NCBI RefSeq assembly: GCF_003112575.1
Contig: NZ_BEWC01000009.1
Coordinates: 1 to 64,000 of the forward strand
Reading direction: 5' to 3'
DNA length: 64,000 bases
Source of the DNA: Streptomyces ardesiacus
Lineage (GTDB): Bacteria > Actinomycetota > Actinomycetes > Streptomycetales > Streptomycetaceae
Shown one piece after another: positions 56,744 through 64,000 of this stretch (positions within the stretch are counted from its first letter, which is position 1; every line of letters begins with the position of its first letter). The notes under the pieces were generated by a model, which saw only the letters and a program-made list of their open reading frames with translations, had not been told where the DNA came from and searched no databases. Both the position numbers and the translations under genes were made by a program.

Positions 56744-58237
56744 ATGACCTCCTCTTCTTCTCCCTCCCAGGACACCAAGCGTCTCGCGCAGACCTACCCC
56801 GAGGGCCTTCGGGCCGATGCCCTGATGGAAGAGGACGTCGCCTGGAGTCACGGCATCGACTCGGAGTGGGACGGCGAGCAGTTCGACCGCTCCGACCGCG
56901 CGGCCCTGCGCCGGGTGGCGGGCCTGTCCACCGAGCTCGAGGACGTCACCGAGGTCGAGTACCGCCAGCTCCGCCTGGAGCGGGTCGTCCTCGTCGGCGT
57001 GTGGACCTCGGGCACCGTGCAGGACGCGGAGAACTCCCTCGCGGAGCTCGCCGCCCTCGCCGAGACGGCGGGCGCCCTCGTCCTCGACGGCGTGATCCAG
57101 CGCCGCGACAAGCCCGACGCCGCCACCTACATCGGCTCCGGCAAGGCCCAGGAGCTGCGGGACGTCGTCCTCGAAACGGGCGCGGACACCGTCATCTGCG
57201 ACGGTGAGCTGAGCCCGGGGCAGCTGATCCACCTCGAGGACGTCGTCAAGGTCAAGGTCATCGACCGTACGGCCCTGATCCTCGACATCTTCGCCCAGCA
57301 CGCCAAGTCCCGTGAGGGCAAGGCGCAGGTGGCGCTCGCGCAGATGCAGTACATGCTGCCCAGGCTGCGCGGCTGGGGGCAGTCGCTGTCCCGGCAGATG
57401 GGCGGCGGCAAGGGCGGCGGCCTCGCCACCCGCGGTCCCGGTGAGACCAAGATCGAGACGGACCGGCGCCGGATCCGCGAGAAGATGGCGAAGATGCGCC
57501 GGGAGATCGCGGAGATGAAGACCGGCCGCGAGATCAAGCGCCAGGAGCGCAAGCGCCACAAGGTGCCCTCGGTCGCCATCGCGGGCTACACCAACGCCGG
57601 CAAGTCCTCGCTGCTCAACCGCCTCACGGGCGCGGGCGTGCTGGTGGAGAACGCGCTGTTCGCCACGCTCGACCCCACCGTGCGCCGCGCGGAGACGCCG
57701 AGTGGCCGCCTGTACACCCTGGCGGACACCGTCGGCTTCGTCCGGCACCTGCCGCACCACCTGGTCGAGGCGTTCCGCTCCACGATGGAGGAGGTCGGCG
57801 ACTCCGACCTGATCCTGCACGTGGTCGACGGTTCGCACCCCGTCCCGGAGGAGCAGCTGGCCGCCGTTCGCGAGGTGATCCGGGACGTCGGCGCCACCGA
57901 CGTACCCGAGATCGTCGTCGTCAACAAGGCCGACATGGCGGACCCGTTGGTGCTCCAGCGGCTGCTGCGGGTCGAGAAGCGGGCCATCGCGGTCTCGGCG
58001 CGCACCGGTCAGAACATCGACGAACTGCTCGCCCTGATCGACAACGAGCTGCCGCGTCCCTCGGTCGAGATCGAGGCGCTCGTGCCGTACACCCACGGCA
58101 AGCTGGTCGCCCGCGCCCACGACGAGGGCGAGGTGATCTCCGAGGAGCACACCCCGGAGGGCACCCTGCTCAAGGTCCGGGTGCACGAGGAGCTGGCGGC
58201 GGAGCTGACGCCGTACGTTCCGGCGCCGCTCGCCTGA
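56744..58237 (+). CDS. hflX: Ribosome-associated GTPase HflX
   Basis: The 497-aa protein binds the large ribosomal subunit and rescues or splits stalled ribosomes in stress. The N-terminal HflX domain (ENSLAELAALAETAGA, YIGSGKAQEL) is followed by a coiled linker and a G domain: GYTNAGKSSLLN (G1), DTVGFVRHLPHHLVEAF (G3), VVNKAD (G4). Start ATG 56744 follows GTAAGGA. The N-terminal ~60 residues extend beyond the E. coli form. Confidence 0.94.
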   Translation: MTSSSSPSQDTKRLAQTYPEGLRADALMEEDVAWSHGIDSEWDGEQFDRSDRAALRRVAGLSTELEDVTEVEYRQLRLERVVLVGVWTSGTVQDAENSLAELAALAETAGALVLDGVIQRRDKPDAATYIGSGKAQELRDVVLETGADTVICDGELSPGQLIHLEDVVKVKVIDRTALILDIFAQHAKSREGKAQVALAQMQYMLPRLRGWGQSLSRQMGGGKGGGLATRGPGETKIETDRRRIREKMAKMRREIAEMKTGREIKRQERKRHKVPSVAIAGYTNAGKSSLLNRLTGAGVLVENALFATLDPTVRRAETPSGRLYTLADTVGFVRHLPHHLVEAFRSTMEEVGDSDLILHVVDGSHPVPEEQLAAVREVIRDVGATDVPEIVVVNKADMADPLVLQRLLRVEKRAIAVSARTGQNIDELLALIDNELPRPSVEIEALVPYTHGKLVARAHDEGEVISEEHTPEGTLLKVRVHEELAAELTPYVPAPLA

Positions 58238-58261
58238 GACACGCGCGTCCCTACGGCGGAC

Positions 58262-58313
58262 GACGACCGAGGGCCCGCCCCCTGCCGCGGCAGGAGGCGG
58301 GCCCTCGGTCGTC
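58262..58313. terminator. Bidirectional terminator after hflX
   Basis: A long inverted repeat: gacgaccgagggcccgcc from 58262 pairs with ggcgggccctcggtcgtc ending at 58313, with an inner gccgcggc hairpin. It separates hflX from the convergent protease gene ending at 58323. Confidence 0.85.
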
Positions 58314-58322
58314 ACGTGCGGC

Positions 58323-59537
58323 TCACTGACCGCCGTAGGTCCTGCTCATGTTCTGGTACATCGCCTCGGCCGACCGGCCGAGCTGCGGGCCCGCCAGCCA
58401 GCCGGCCGTCACCGGGCCGATCGAGGTGTTCGAGACCAGCTTGGTCTCCCCGTCCACCACCCGGAACCAGCCGCCGCCGGACGAACCGCCGGTCATGGTG
58501 CAGCCGATGCGGTACATCGTCGGCAGCGAGGGGCTCAGCGACAGCCGCCCCGGCCGGTCGACGCACTTGAACATCTCCAGGCCGTTGTACGGCGGTGCCG
58601 CCGGGTAGCCCCAGGCCCCCATGCTGGACACCTCCGTCGCCGACGGGGCGGAGAAGTCCACCTCCAGCGCGGCGCCGACCGTCTCCTCCAGGGACTTGCT
58701 GCCCTGCTCGGGCTTCACGTGCAGCACCGAGTAGTCGTACGTGGCCCCGTCGCCGCCGCTCGCCGAGCCGCCCTTGATCCACTGGTCCGAGGTCGCGGCC
58801 CAGTCGGCCCACCAGGTGCCGTACGGAGCCATCTCGGTGGCCGTCGCGTTCGCCAGCTCCGTCTCGGACTTGCCGTAGTCGTTGTACGACGGGACGAAGG
58901 CGATGTTGCGGTACCAGCCGCCGCTGCCGCCCGCGTGCACGCAGTGGCCCGCCGTCCACACCAGGTTCGACTTGCCGGGGTGGTTCACGTCCTTGACCAC
59001 CGTGCCCGAGCAGACCATCGAGCCCTCGGGCGAGTCGAAGAAGACCTTGCCCACCGGAGCGGCGTTGTCGTGGTACGGCTTCTTCTCGGCGACGGCCTCG
59101 ACGGGCGCCGGCTCCGGGTCGGTGGCGCCCTGGTCGGCGGACGCGTCCTTGGTGGTGACGGTCTTGTCGGCCTCCTTCGCGGACTTCATCCGGTCCGGCT
59201 GCCACAGGCCCTCGATCACCGGGTTGACGAAGTCCTTGGCCTCACTGAGCCACTTGTCCTTGTCCCAGTTCTTCCAGCCGCCGTCCTTCCACTGGTCGAC
59301 GTCGATGCCGTGCTTCTTGAGCCTGTCCGCGAGACCGGCCGGCAGACCGCCCTCGCCGCCGGCGTCGCCGGTGCCGGCGGCCCGGGAGGCGTCGGCGGCG
59401 GGCTTGGCGTCCGCCTTGTCCTCGTCCGACCCGCCGCAGGCGGTCGCGGTGAGAGCCAGCGCGGCGACCAGGCCGGCGGCGGTGAGTGCGGTGCGCCGGC
59501 CGCGCCGTGGCGCGGTGGACGTACGTGTGGAACGCAT
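58323..59537 (-). CDS. Trypsin-fold serine peptidase lipoprotein (copy A)
   Basis: The 404-aa protein starts at ATG 59537. A lipoprotein signal ends in LTATAC34, so it is anchored outside the membrane. An Ala/Asp linker and a conserved motif block (HGIDVDQWKDGGWKNWDKDKW) come next; the catalytic triad is read as His in WTAGHCVHAGG, Asp in YDYSVLHV and Ser in GCTMTGGSSGGGW. It is of the V8/glutamyl-endopeptidase-like S1 type. It is a tandem partner of the next gene (about 122 nt apart) and very like it, so the two arose by duplication. Confidence 0.87.
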   Translation of the reverse strand: MRSTRTSTAPRRGRRTALTAAGLVAALALTATACGGSDEDKADAKPAADASRAAGTGDAGGEGGLPAGLADRLKKHGIDVDQWKDGGWKNWDKDKWLSEAKDFVNPVIEGLWQPDRMKSAKEADKTVTTKDASADQGATDPEPAPVEAVAEKKPYHDNAAPVGKVFFDSPEGSMVCSGTVVKDVNHPGKSNLVWTAGHCVHAGGSGGWYRNIAFVPSYNDYGKSETELANATATEMAPYGTWWADWAATSDQWIKGGSASGGDGATYDYSVLHVKPEQGSKSLEETVGAALEVDFSAPSATEVSSMGAWGYPAAPPYNGLEMFKCVDRPGRLSLSPSLPTMYRIGCTMTGGSSGGGWFRVVDGETKLVSNTSIGPVTAGWLAGPQLGRSAEAMYQNMSRTYGGQ

Positions 59538-59659
59538 GGTGCGAGGACCCCCGTGGAAACGTGTGTGTGCGTGGTTGTCTGTCATGGAACGCGTGGCGGG
59601 GTGCCGGCCTCGGCCCGGCACACCCCACCTCCTGTCGGCTCAGCGCGGGCGGGACGCGC

Positions 59660-60892
59660 TCACTGGCCGGCGAACTTGCCGCTCACCGCTTCGAACACGC
59701 CCTTGGCCTCCTTGCCGAGGCGCGGACCGGCCAGCCAGCCGGCCGTCACCGGGCCGATCGAGGTGTTGGAGACCAGCGCGGGCTTGCCGTCGGAGCCCGC
59801 GGCGACCCAGCCGCCGCCGGACGAACCGCCGGTCATGGTGCAGCCGATGCGGTACATCGTCGGGTCGGAGGCGTTGAGCGAGAGCCGTCCGGGCTTGTCC
59901 TGGCACTGGTACAGCTTCTGGCCGTCGTACGGCGGGGCGGCCGGGTAGCCGATCGCCTTCATGCTCTCGACCTCGGGCACGGCGGGCGCGTCGAAGTCCA
60001 CCGGCAGCGCGGCGCCGACCGTCTCCTCCAGCGACTTGCCGCCGCTGCCCTTCTCCGGCGTCACGTGGATCACGGCGAAGTCGTACGGGGCGCCCTCACC
60101 GCCGGTCGCACCGCCCTGCTCGATCCACTGGTCCGAGGTCTGCGCCCAGTCTCCCCACCAGACACCGTAGGGAGCGAGCTCCTCCTTGGTGGCCTTCTGC
60201 AACTCGGTGACCGACATGTCCGCGTCGTTGTACGACGGGACGAAGGCGATGTTGCGGTACCAGCCGCCGCTCTTGCCGGCGTGCACGCAGTGACCGGCCG
60301 TCCAGACCATGTTGGACTTGCCCGGGTGGGCCGGGTCCATCACCACGGTCGCCGAGCACACCATCGAGCCCTTGGGGGAGTCGAAGAGGAGCTTGCCGGC
60401 CGTGGCCGCGTTGTCGTGGTACGTGGCCGGTACGGCCTCCGCCTTGACGGGGGCGGGCTCCGGGTCGGTGACGCCCTGGTCGCCGGAGATGTCGTTGTCG
60501 TCGACCTCCTGGTCCGGCTCCTCGGCGTCCCGCATCCGGTCCGGGTCCCACAGGCCCTCGATGATCGGGTTGACGAAGTCCTGCGCCTCGCGCAGCCAGT
60601 CGTCCTTGTCCCAGTTCTTCCAGGCGCCGTTCTTCCAGTCGTCGACGTCGATCCCGTGCTCTTTGAGCTTGTCCTTGATGTGGTCCGGGATCCGGATGCC
60701 GCCGTTGCCGTCGTCGGCGACGGCGGACGCGGAGGCCGAGGCGTCGCCGCCGGCCTCGGGGTCGCCGTCCTCGCACGCCGTGGCGGTGAGGGCGAGCGCC
60801 GAGACGAGCGCCACCGCCGCGGCCGTGGAGGAGGCTCCGCGCTGCCCGTGTCTGCGCCCGCGCGTGGTGAACGACGGCCGTATGGATCGCAT
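59660..60892 (-). CDS. Trypsin-fold serine peptidase lipoprotein (copy B)
   Basis: The 410-aa protein starts at ATG 60892, with lipobox ALTATAC40. It carries the same block (HGIDVDDWKNGAWKNWDKDDW), an acidic linker and the triad His (WTAGHCVHAGKS), Asp (YDFAVIHV) and Ser (TMTGGSSGGGW). Most differences from copy A are in the signal region and linker; the catalytic core is nearly identical in places such as GWYRNIAFVPSYND. The substrate is unknown. Confidence 0.87.
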   Translation of the reverse strand: MRSIRPSFTTRGRRHGQRGASSTAAAVALVSALALTATACEDGDPEAGGDASASASAVADDGNGGIRIPDHIKDKLKEHGIDVDDWKNGAWKNWDKDDWLREAQDFVNPIIEGLWDPDRMRDAEEPDQEVDDNDISGDQGVTDPEPAPVKAEAVPATYHDNAATAGKLLFDSPKGSMVCSATVVMDPAHPGKSNMVWTAGHCVHAGKSGGWYRNIAFVPSYNDADMSVTELQKATKEELAPYGVWWGDWAQTSDQWIEQGGATGGEGAPYDFAVIHVTPEKGSGGKSLEETVGAALPVDFDAPAVPEVESMKAIGYPAAPPYDGQKLYQCQDKPGRLSLNASDPTMYRIGCTMTGGSSGGGWVAAGSDGKPALVSNTSIGPVTAGWLAGPRLGKEAKGVFEAVSGKFAGQ

Positions 60893-61249
60893 GGTGTTGA
60901 CTCCCCCTGCTGTGAACGAACGTGGTGCCGCGGCCCGGCCGCCGAGCGACGGCGACCGGGAACGGCACCACACACTATGCGGTGGCTGTGGGGGAGTTCC
61001 GACGGAACGGCAACGGTTCGGACACAGCCGCCTGACCTGGCACGCGGCGCCCGCGCGGCCGGGAGGCCGGGCCGCGCCGCCGCGGCGGACCGCCAAGTCC
61101 CCCACCCGGCAACGATCTTCGGGCAGGCCGTAACCCCGTGAGCGGTCCGCGGTTGGTAGCGGTGGGGGGCCCGCTGTCCGGACGCGGCCCCCCCGGGCCG
61201 GGAGTGCCCGGCACGCCGCCGCGTCCGGACAGCGGGAGGTCGACGAGAC
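60893..61249. other. Region between protease copy B and the aminotransferase gene
   Basis: These 357 bp contain the palindrome GTTCC-gac-GGAAC at 60996-61008, nested between ggctgtg (60984-60990) and cacagcc (61023-61029). No iron box (TTAGGTTAG type) is seen, although a siderophore-type gene follows. No gene is supported. Confidence 0.4.
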
Positions 61250-62728
61250 GTGGCGGGAGCCCCTTGCGGGAGCCGGGCGGCCGGATGCGGGGACGCCGGG
61301 CCGGAGGCGGTGGGGAAGCCCGCGGGCGACGGGTCCGCGCGGACGCACGCCGCGCGGGAGGGCATCGCGCGGGAGTCAGGCGCGGGGGAGGGCGCCGCGC
61401 GGGAGCCGATGGCGCGGGAGTCCGGTGCGTACGAGGGCGCTTCGAGGCGCCAGCCGGTGCGCGAACCGGCCGCGCGCACCTACGCGCGTGCTCTCCCGGT
61501 CGTACCGGTCCGCGCGCGGGGGCTGACCATCGAGGGCGCCGACGGCCGCCGTTACCTGGACTGCGTGTCCGGCGGGGGGACCCTGGCCCTGGGCCACAAC
61601 CACCCCGTCGTCCTGGAGGCGATCCGCGCGGTGCTCGATTCCGGCGCCCCCTTGCATGTCATGGACCTCACCACCCCGGTCGAGGACGCCTTCGTCACCG
61701 AGCTGCTGCGCACCCTGCCGCCCGAACTCGCCGGCCACGCGCGCGTGCGGTTCTGCCCCACCGGAACCGATCCCGTCGCCTCCGCCGTCTCGCTGGTCCG
61801 CGCCGCCACCGGACGCTCCCGTGTGATCACCGTCGCCGACGAGCCGTTCCCCGACGAGCCGTTCCCCGACGGGCCGTTCCACGACGGGCCGTTCCCCCGC
61901 GACGGCGAGGCGGGGCAGGAGCCGCCCGCGGGACTGCTCCTGGAGCCGGTCCGGAGCGAGGCCGGGGTGTTTCCGGCGGCGGACGCCCTGGTACGGCACC
62001 TGCGCGCCCGCACGGCCGAACAGGCCGTCCCACTCGTCGTCGACGAGACCGGGACGGGTGTCGGCCGGACCGGCGCCTACTGGGCGTTCGAGCACAGCGG
62101 AGTCACGCCCGACGTTCTGATTCTCGCCAAGGCGATCGGCGGCAGCCTTCCGCTGGCCGCGGTGGTCCACCACGAAGACCTGGGCGAGACGGGCGAGCCG
62201 GGCGACAGCGATGGCGCGGGCGCTGCGGGCCGCCCGGCCAGTCCGCCCGCCGGAGGGCCCGGCGCGTCCGGCACCGGCGCCTTTCGCGGCAACCAACTCG
62301 CCCTGGCCGCGGGCGCCGCCACCCTCGCCCACGTCCGCGAACACCGACTCGCCGAGCACGCCGCCGCACTGGGCGGGCGGATGCTGACCCGACTGCGCGC
62401 CCTGGCCGCCGAGTTCGCGTGCCTCGGCGACGTCCGCGGGCGGGGGCTCATGGCCGGCATCGAGCTGACGGCACCGGACGGCACACCCGGCACACCCGGC
62501 ACGGCCGCCCGACTCGCCGCCGCCGTCCGCCGGGAGTGCCTGCGCCGGGGTCTGATCGTGGACGTCACGGGGCCCGGCGCGAACGTCGTGCGCCTGCTGC
62601 CACCGCTCATCGTCACCGAGGAGCAGATGTCGGCCGTCCTGGACCGGCTCGCCGAAGCCGTGCGGGCCGTGGACCGTCACCGCCCCGACAGCACGGCCGC
62701 GATACGCGCCGGGCACGGCCCGCGGTGA
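61250..62728 (+). CDS. Diverged class III aminotransferase (diaminobutyrate-aminotransferase-like)
   Basis: The ORF has 492 aa from GTG 61250 (GGGAGG 11 nt upstream); ATG 61409 is an alternative that drops the repeat-rich N-terminus. The core is class III: GRRYLDCVSGGGTLALGHNHP, DETGTGVGRTGAYWAFEHSG, and the PLP lysine in LILAKAIGGSLPLA. But the segment that normally holds the aromatic-His-Gly cofactor-stacking motif (about 60 residues) is missing and replaced by four copies of a 5-aa (D/E)(E/G)PFP-like repeat; a second Gly/Ala-rich insertion precedes FRGNQLALAAG. Siderophore pathways use such enzymes to make diaminobutyrate. Activity of this form is uncertain. The IucA/IucC gene follows 55 nt on. 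Confidence 0.75.
   Translation: MAGAPCGSRAAGCGDAGPEAVGKPAGDGSARTHAAREGIARESGAGEGAAREPMARESGAYEGASRRQPVREPAARTYARALPVVPVRARGLTIEGADGRRYLDCVSGGGTLALGHNHPVVLEAIRAVLDSGAPLHVMDLTTPVEDAFVTELLRTLPPELAGHARVRFCPTGTDPVASAVSLVRAATGRSRVITVADEPFPDEPFPDGPFHDGPFPRDGEAGQEPPAGLLLEPVRSEAGVFPAADALVRHLRARTAEQAVPLVVDETGTGVGRTGAYWAFEHSGVTPDVLILAKAIGGSLPLAAVVHHEDLGETGEPGDSDGAGAAGRPASPPAGGPGASGTGAFRGNQLALAAGAATLAHVREHRLAEHAAALGGRMLTRLRALAAEFACLGDVRGRGLMAGIELTAPDGTPGTPGTAARLAAAVRRECLRRGLIVDVTGPGANVVRLLPPLIVTEEQMSAVLDRLAEAVRAVDRHRPDSTAAIRAGHGPR
61352..61441 (+). repeat. Two tandem 45-bp coding units
   Basis: Units 61352-61396 and 61397-61441 encode AREGIARESGAGEGA and AREPMARESGAYEGA. They are a recent tandem duplication in the N-terminal extension of the aminotransferase ORF. 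Confidence 0.85.
61838..61897 (+). repeat. Four tandem 15-bp units in the aminotransferase gene
   Basis: Units gacgagccgttcccc (61838, 61853) and gacgggccgttccmc (61868, 61883) stand in frame, each encoding a D(E/G)PF(P/H) pentapeptide, where the family normally has its cofactor-stacking region. Confidence 0.9.
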
Positions 62729-62783
62729 CACCCACCGCCCGGACACAGAACGCCCCGGACACAGCACGCCAGGAGGACCCGCG

Positions 62784-64000
62784 TTGCACCCCCACACCGC
62801 ATCCGGACCGGCCCCTGCGGTCGTCCCCGCCCCCGGGAGACCCGTTGACCCGGCGTGCCCGGCCGCCGCCGGGCCCCTGCCGGTGCCGGCGCAGCTGCCG
62901 GCCCGGGCCGCGGCGCCCCCGCCTTCCCCGGCGGACGCGCTCGGTCGCCTCGACCCCCACGCCGCCGCCCAGGCCGCGGCCACGGAGAACCTGATCCGCT
63001 GCTGGGCCCGCGAGACGAACGCGCCCGCCCCCGGCGACGGCCTCCTGCGGGTGCCGCTCCCGGCCTGCGGCACCGCCCTGACCATTCCCGTCCTCTACTG
63101 GTCCCCGACCGGCCTGCACCGCTTCGGCCCCCCGCGGCTGGCCGGTGCGCCCGCCGCGGCGCCGCCCGTGGACGCGGTCACCCTCGCCGCGCTGCTCGTA
63201 CGCGAGACGGTCGGCGCCACCGCCGACGGTCCCGACTTCGTCGCGCGTGTCGCCGACTCCGTCCGGCGCACCGCCGTATTCCTGCGGGAACGCGCGGAAC
63301 GGCCCGCGGACGGACCGGAAGTTCGGCGTCACGGCGCGCAGGACCCCGGCGGAACGGACCTCTTCCTCGCCGCCGAACAGGCGCTCGTCCTCGGACACCC
63401 GCTGCACCCCACCCCCAAGAGCCGCGCGGGGCTCACCGAGGCGGAAGCCCGCCGGTACTCCCCGGAGCTGCGCGGTTCCTTCCCCCTGCACTGGCTGGCC
63501 GTCGCCCCCTCCGTACTCGCGACCGACTCGGCCTGGACGGAACGCGGCCGCACGCTCCCGGCGGCTCGGCTCACCGCGCGCCTGGCCGCGGACGGCCCGG
63601 CGCCGCCGGACGGCTACGCCCTGCTGCCCCTGCACCCCTGGCAGTTCCGCGCGGTGCTGCACCGGCCGGACGTGACCGCACTGCTGGACGCCGGCCTGGT
63701 CAGGGACCTCGGCCCCCAGGGCCCGGCGTGGCATCCCACGTCCTCCGTGCGCACCGTCCACCGCACGGGCGCCCCCGCCATGCTCAAGCTCTCGCTGGCC
63801 CTGCGCATCACCAACTCCCGGCGGGAGAACCTCCGCAAGGAACTCCACCGCGGTGTCGAGGTGCACCGCCTGCTGCGCCGCGGGCTGTCCCGCCAGTGGC
63901 AGGCGGCCCACCCGGGCTTCGACATCGTCCGCGACCCGGCCTGGCTCGCCGTCGACGCGGCGGACGGCACGCCGGTACGAGGGCTCGACGTCGTCGTCCG
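62784..64000 (+). CDS. IucA/IucC-family siderophore synthetase (partial, runs off the window)
   Basis: The frame is open from TTG 62784, with AGGAGG 7 nt upstream, to the window end (at least 405 codons; the family has about 580-620). After a Pro/Ala-rich start come the family marks: ENLIRCWARE near residue 75, GHPLHPTPKSRAGLTEAEA, YSPELRGSFPLHWLAV, LLPLHPWQF, SSVRTVHR, and MLKLSLALRITNSRREN. These NIS synthetases join a carboxylic acid such as citrate to an amine or hydroxylamine using ATP. No stop is in view, so the C-terminal half cannot be judged. The upstream aminotransferase may supply its amine substrate. Confidence 0.88.
   Translation, partial: MHPHTASGPAPAVVPAPGRPVDPACPAAAGPLPVPAQLPARAAAPPPSPADALGRLDPHAAAQAAATENLIRCWARETNAPAPGDGLLRVPLPACGTALTIPVLYWSPTGLHRFGPPRLAGAPAAAPPVDAVTLAALLVRETVGATADGPDFVARVADSVRRTAVFLRERAERPADGPEVRRHGAQDPGGTDLFLAAEQALVLGHPLHPTPKSRAGLTEAEARRYSPELRGSFPLHWLAVAPSVLATDSAWTERGRTLPAARLTARLAADGPAPPDGYALLPLHPWQFRAVLHRPDVTALLDAGLVRDLGPQGPAWHPTSSVRTVHRTGAPAMLKLSLALRITNSRRENLRKELHRGVEVHRLLRRGLSRQWQAAHPGFDIVRDPAWLAVDAADGTPVRGLDVVV

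Overview
The window looks like chromosomal core DNA of a Streptomyces. GC is very high, third codon positions are almost all G or C, GTG and TTG starts are common, and gene order matches from memory the S. coelicolor segment around SCO5746-SCO5800. I ran no search. I see no insertion sequence, prophage, integrase or CRISPR array. Overlapping long ORFs on the other strand or in other frames were treated as high-GC shadows.

Layout. 1-1130: end of an rRNA operon (5S and terminator), a shortened DegT-like protein and tRNA-Thr(GGT). 1132-10862: osmotic-stress signalling block with osaC (SpoIIE/RsbW-type), divergent from osaA (giant HAMP-repeat hybrid kinase) and osaB (response regulator). 11065-18323: ftsK, rodZ-like, rimO, pgsA, cinA, clgR. 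18527-19885: Dps, a small membrane protein, an SRPBCC protein. 19902-25718 (minus): lhr helicase then nei, behind a RecA-independent DNA-damage promoter. 25992-30524: AraC regulator, azlCD exporter, a terpenoid-cyclase-fold protein, DUF3046, an AI-2E family permease. 30571-33229: VOC protein (minus), then recA-recX with two kinds of damage-promoter motif. 33349-36156 (minus): a short Cys-containing leader ORF, cysteine dioxygenase, rhodanese, and an FAD monooxygenase. 36342-43139: gluABCD glutamate transporter (minus) facing away from the gluR-gluK two-component system, and a TAXI binding protein. 43294-46873: KhtTU-like K+/H+ antiporter pair and a NarL-type two-component system. 46923-52576: miaB, LigB-fold protein, two small proteins, miaA, a membrane protein, dapF. 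52838-58237: rshA, secreted M1 peptidase, hflX. 58323-60892 (minus): two tandem trypsin-fold lipoproteins. 61250-64000: a diverged class III aminotransferase and the start of an IucA/IucC siderophore synthetase, cut by the window end.

Themes. DNA repair genes (recA, lhr-nei) carry the bipartite TTGTCAGTGGC-N6-TAnnnT type motif, and recA also has a LexA-like box. Many housekeeping genes have a -10 hexamer ending 6-7 nt before the start codon, suggesting leaderless mRNAs. The most interesting local candidate system is the minus-strand cysteine unit at 33349-34479: a consensus promoter, a 15-codon ORF with three Cys codons, then cysteine dioxygenase and rhodanese. This suggests that cysteine supply is read by ribosomes on the leader to control cysteine breakdown.
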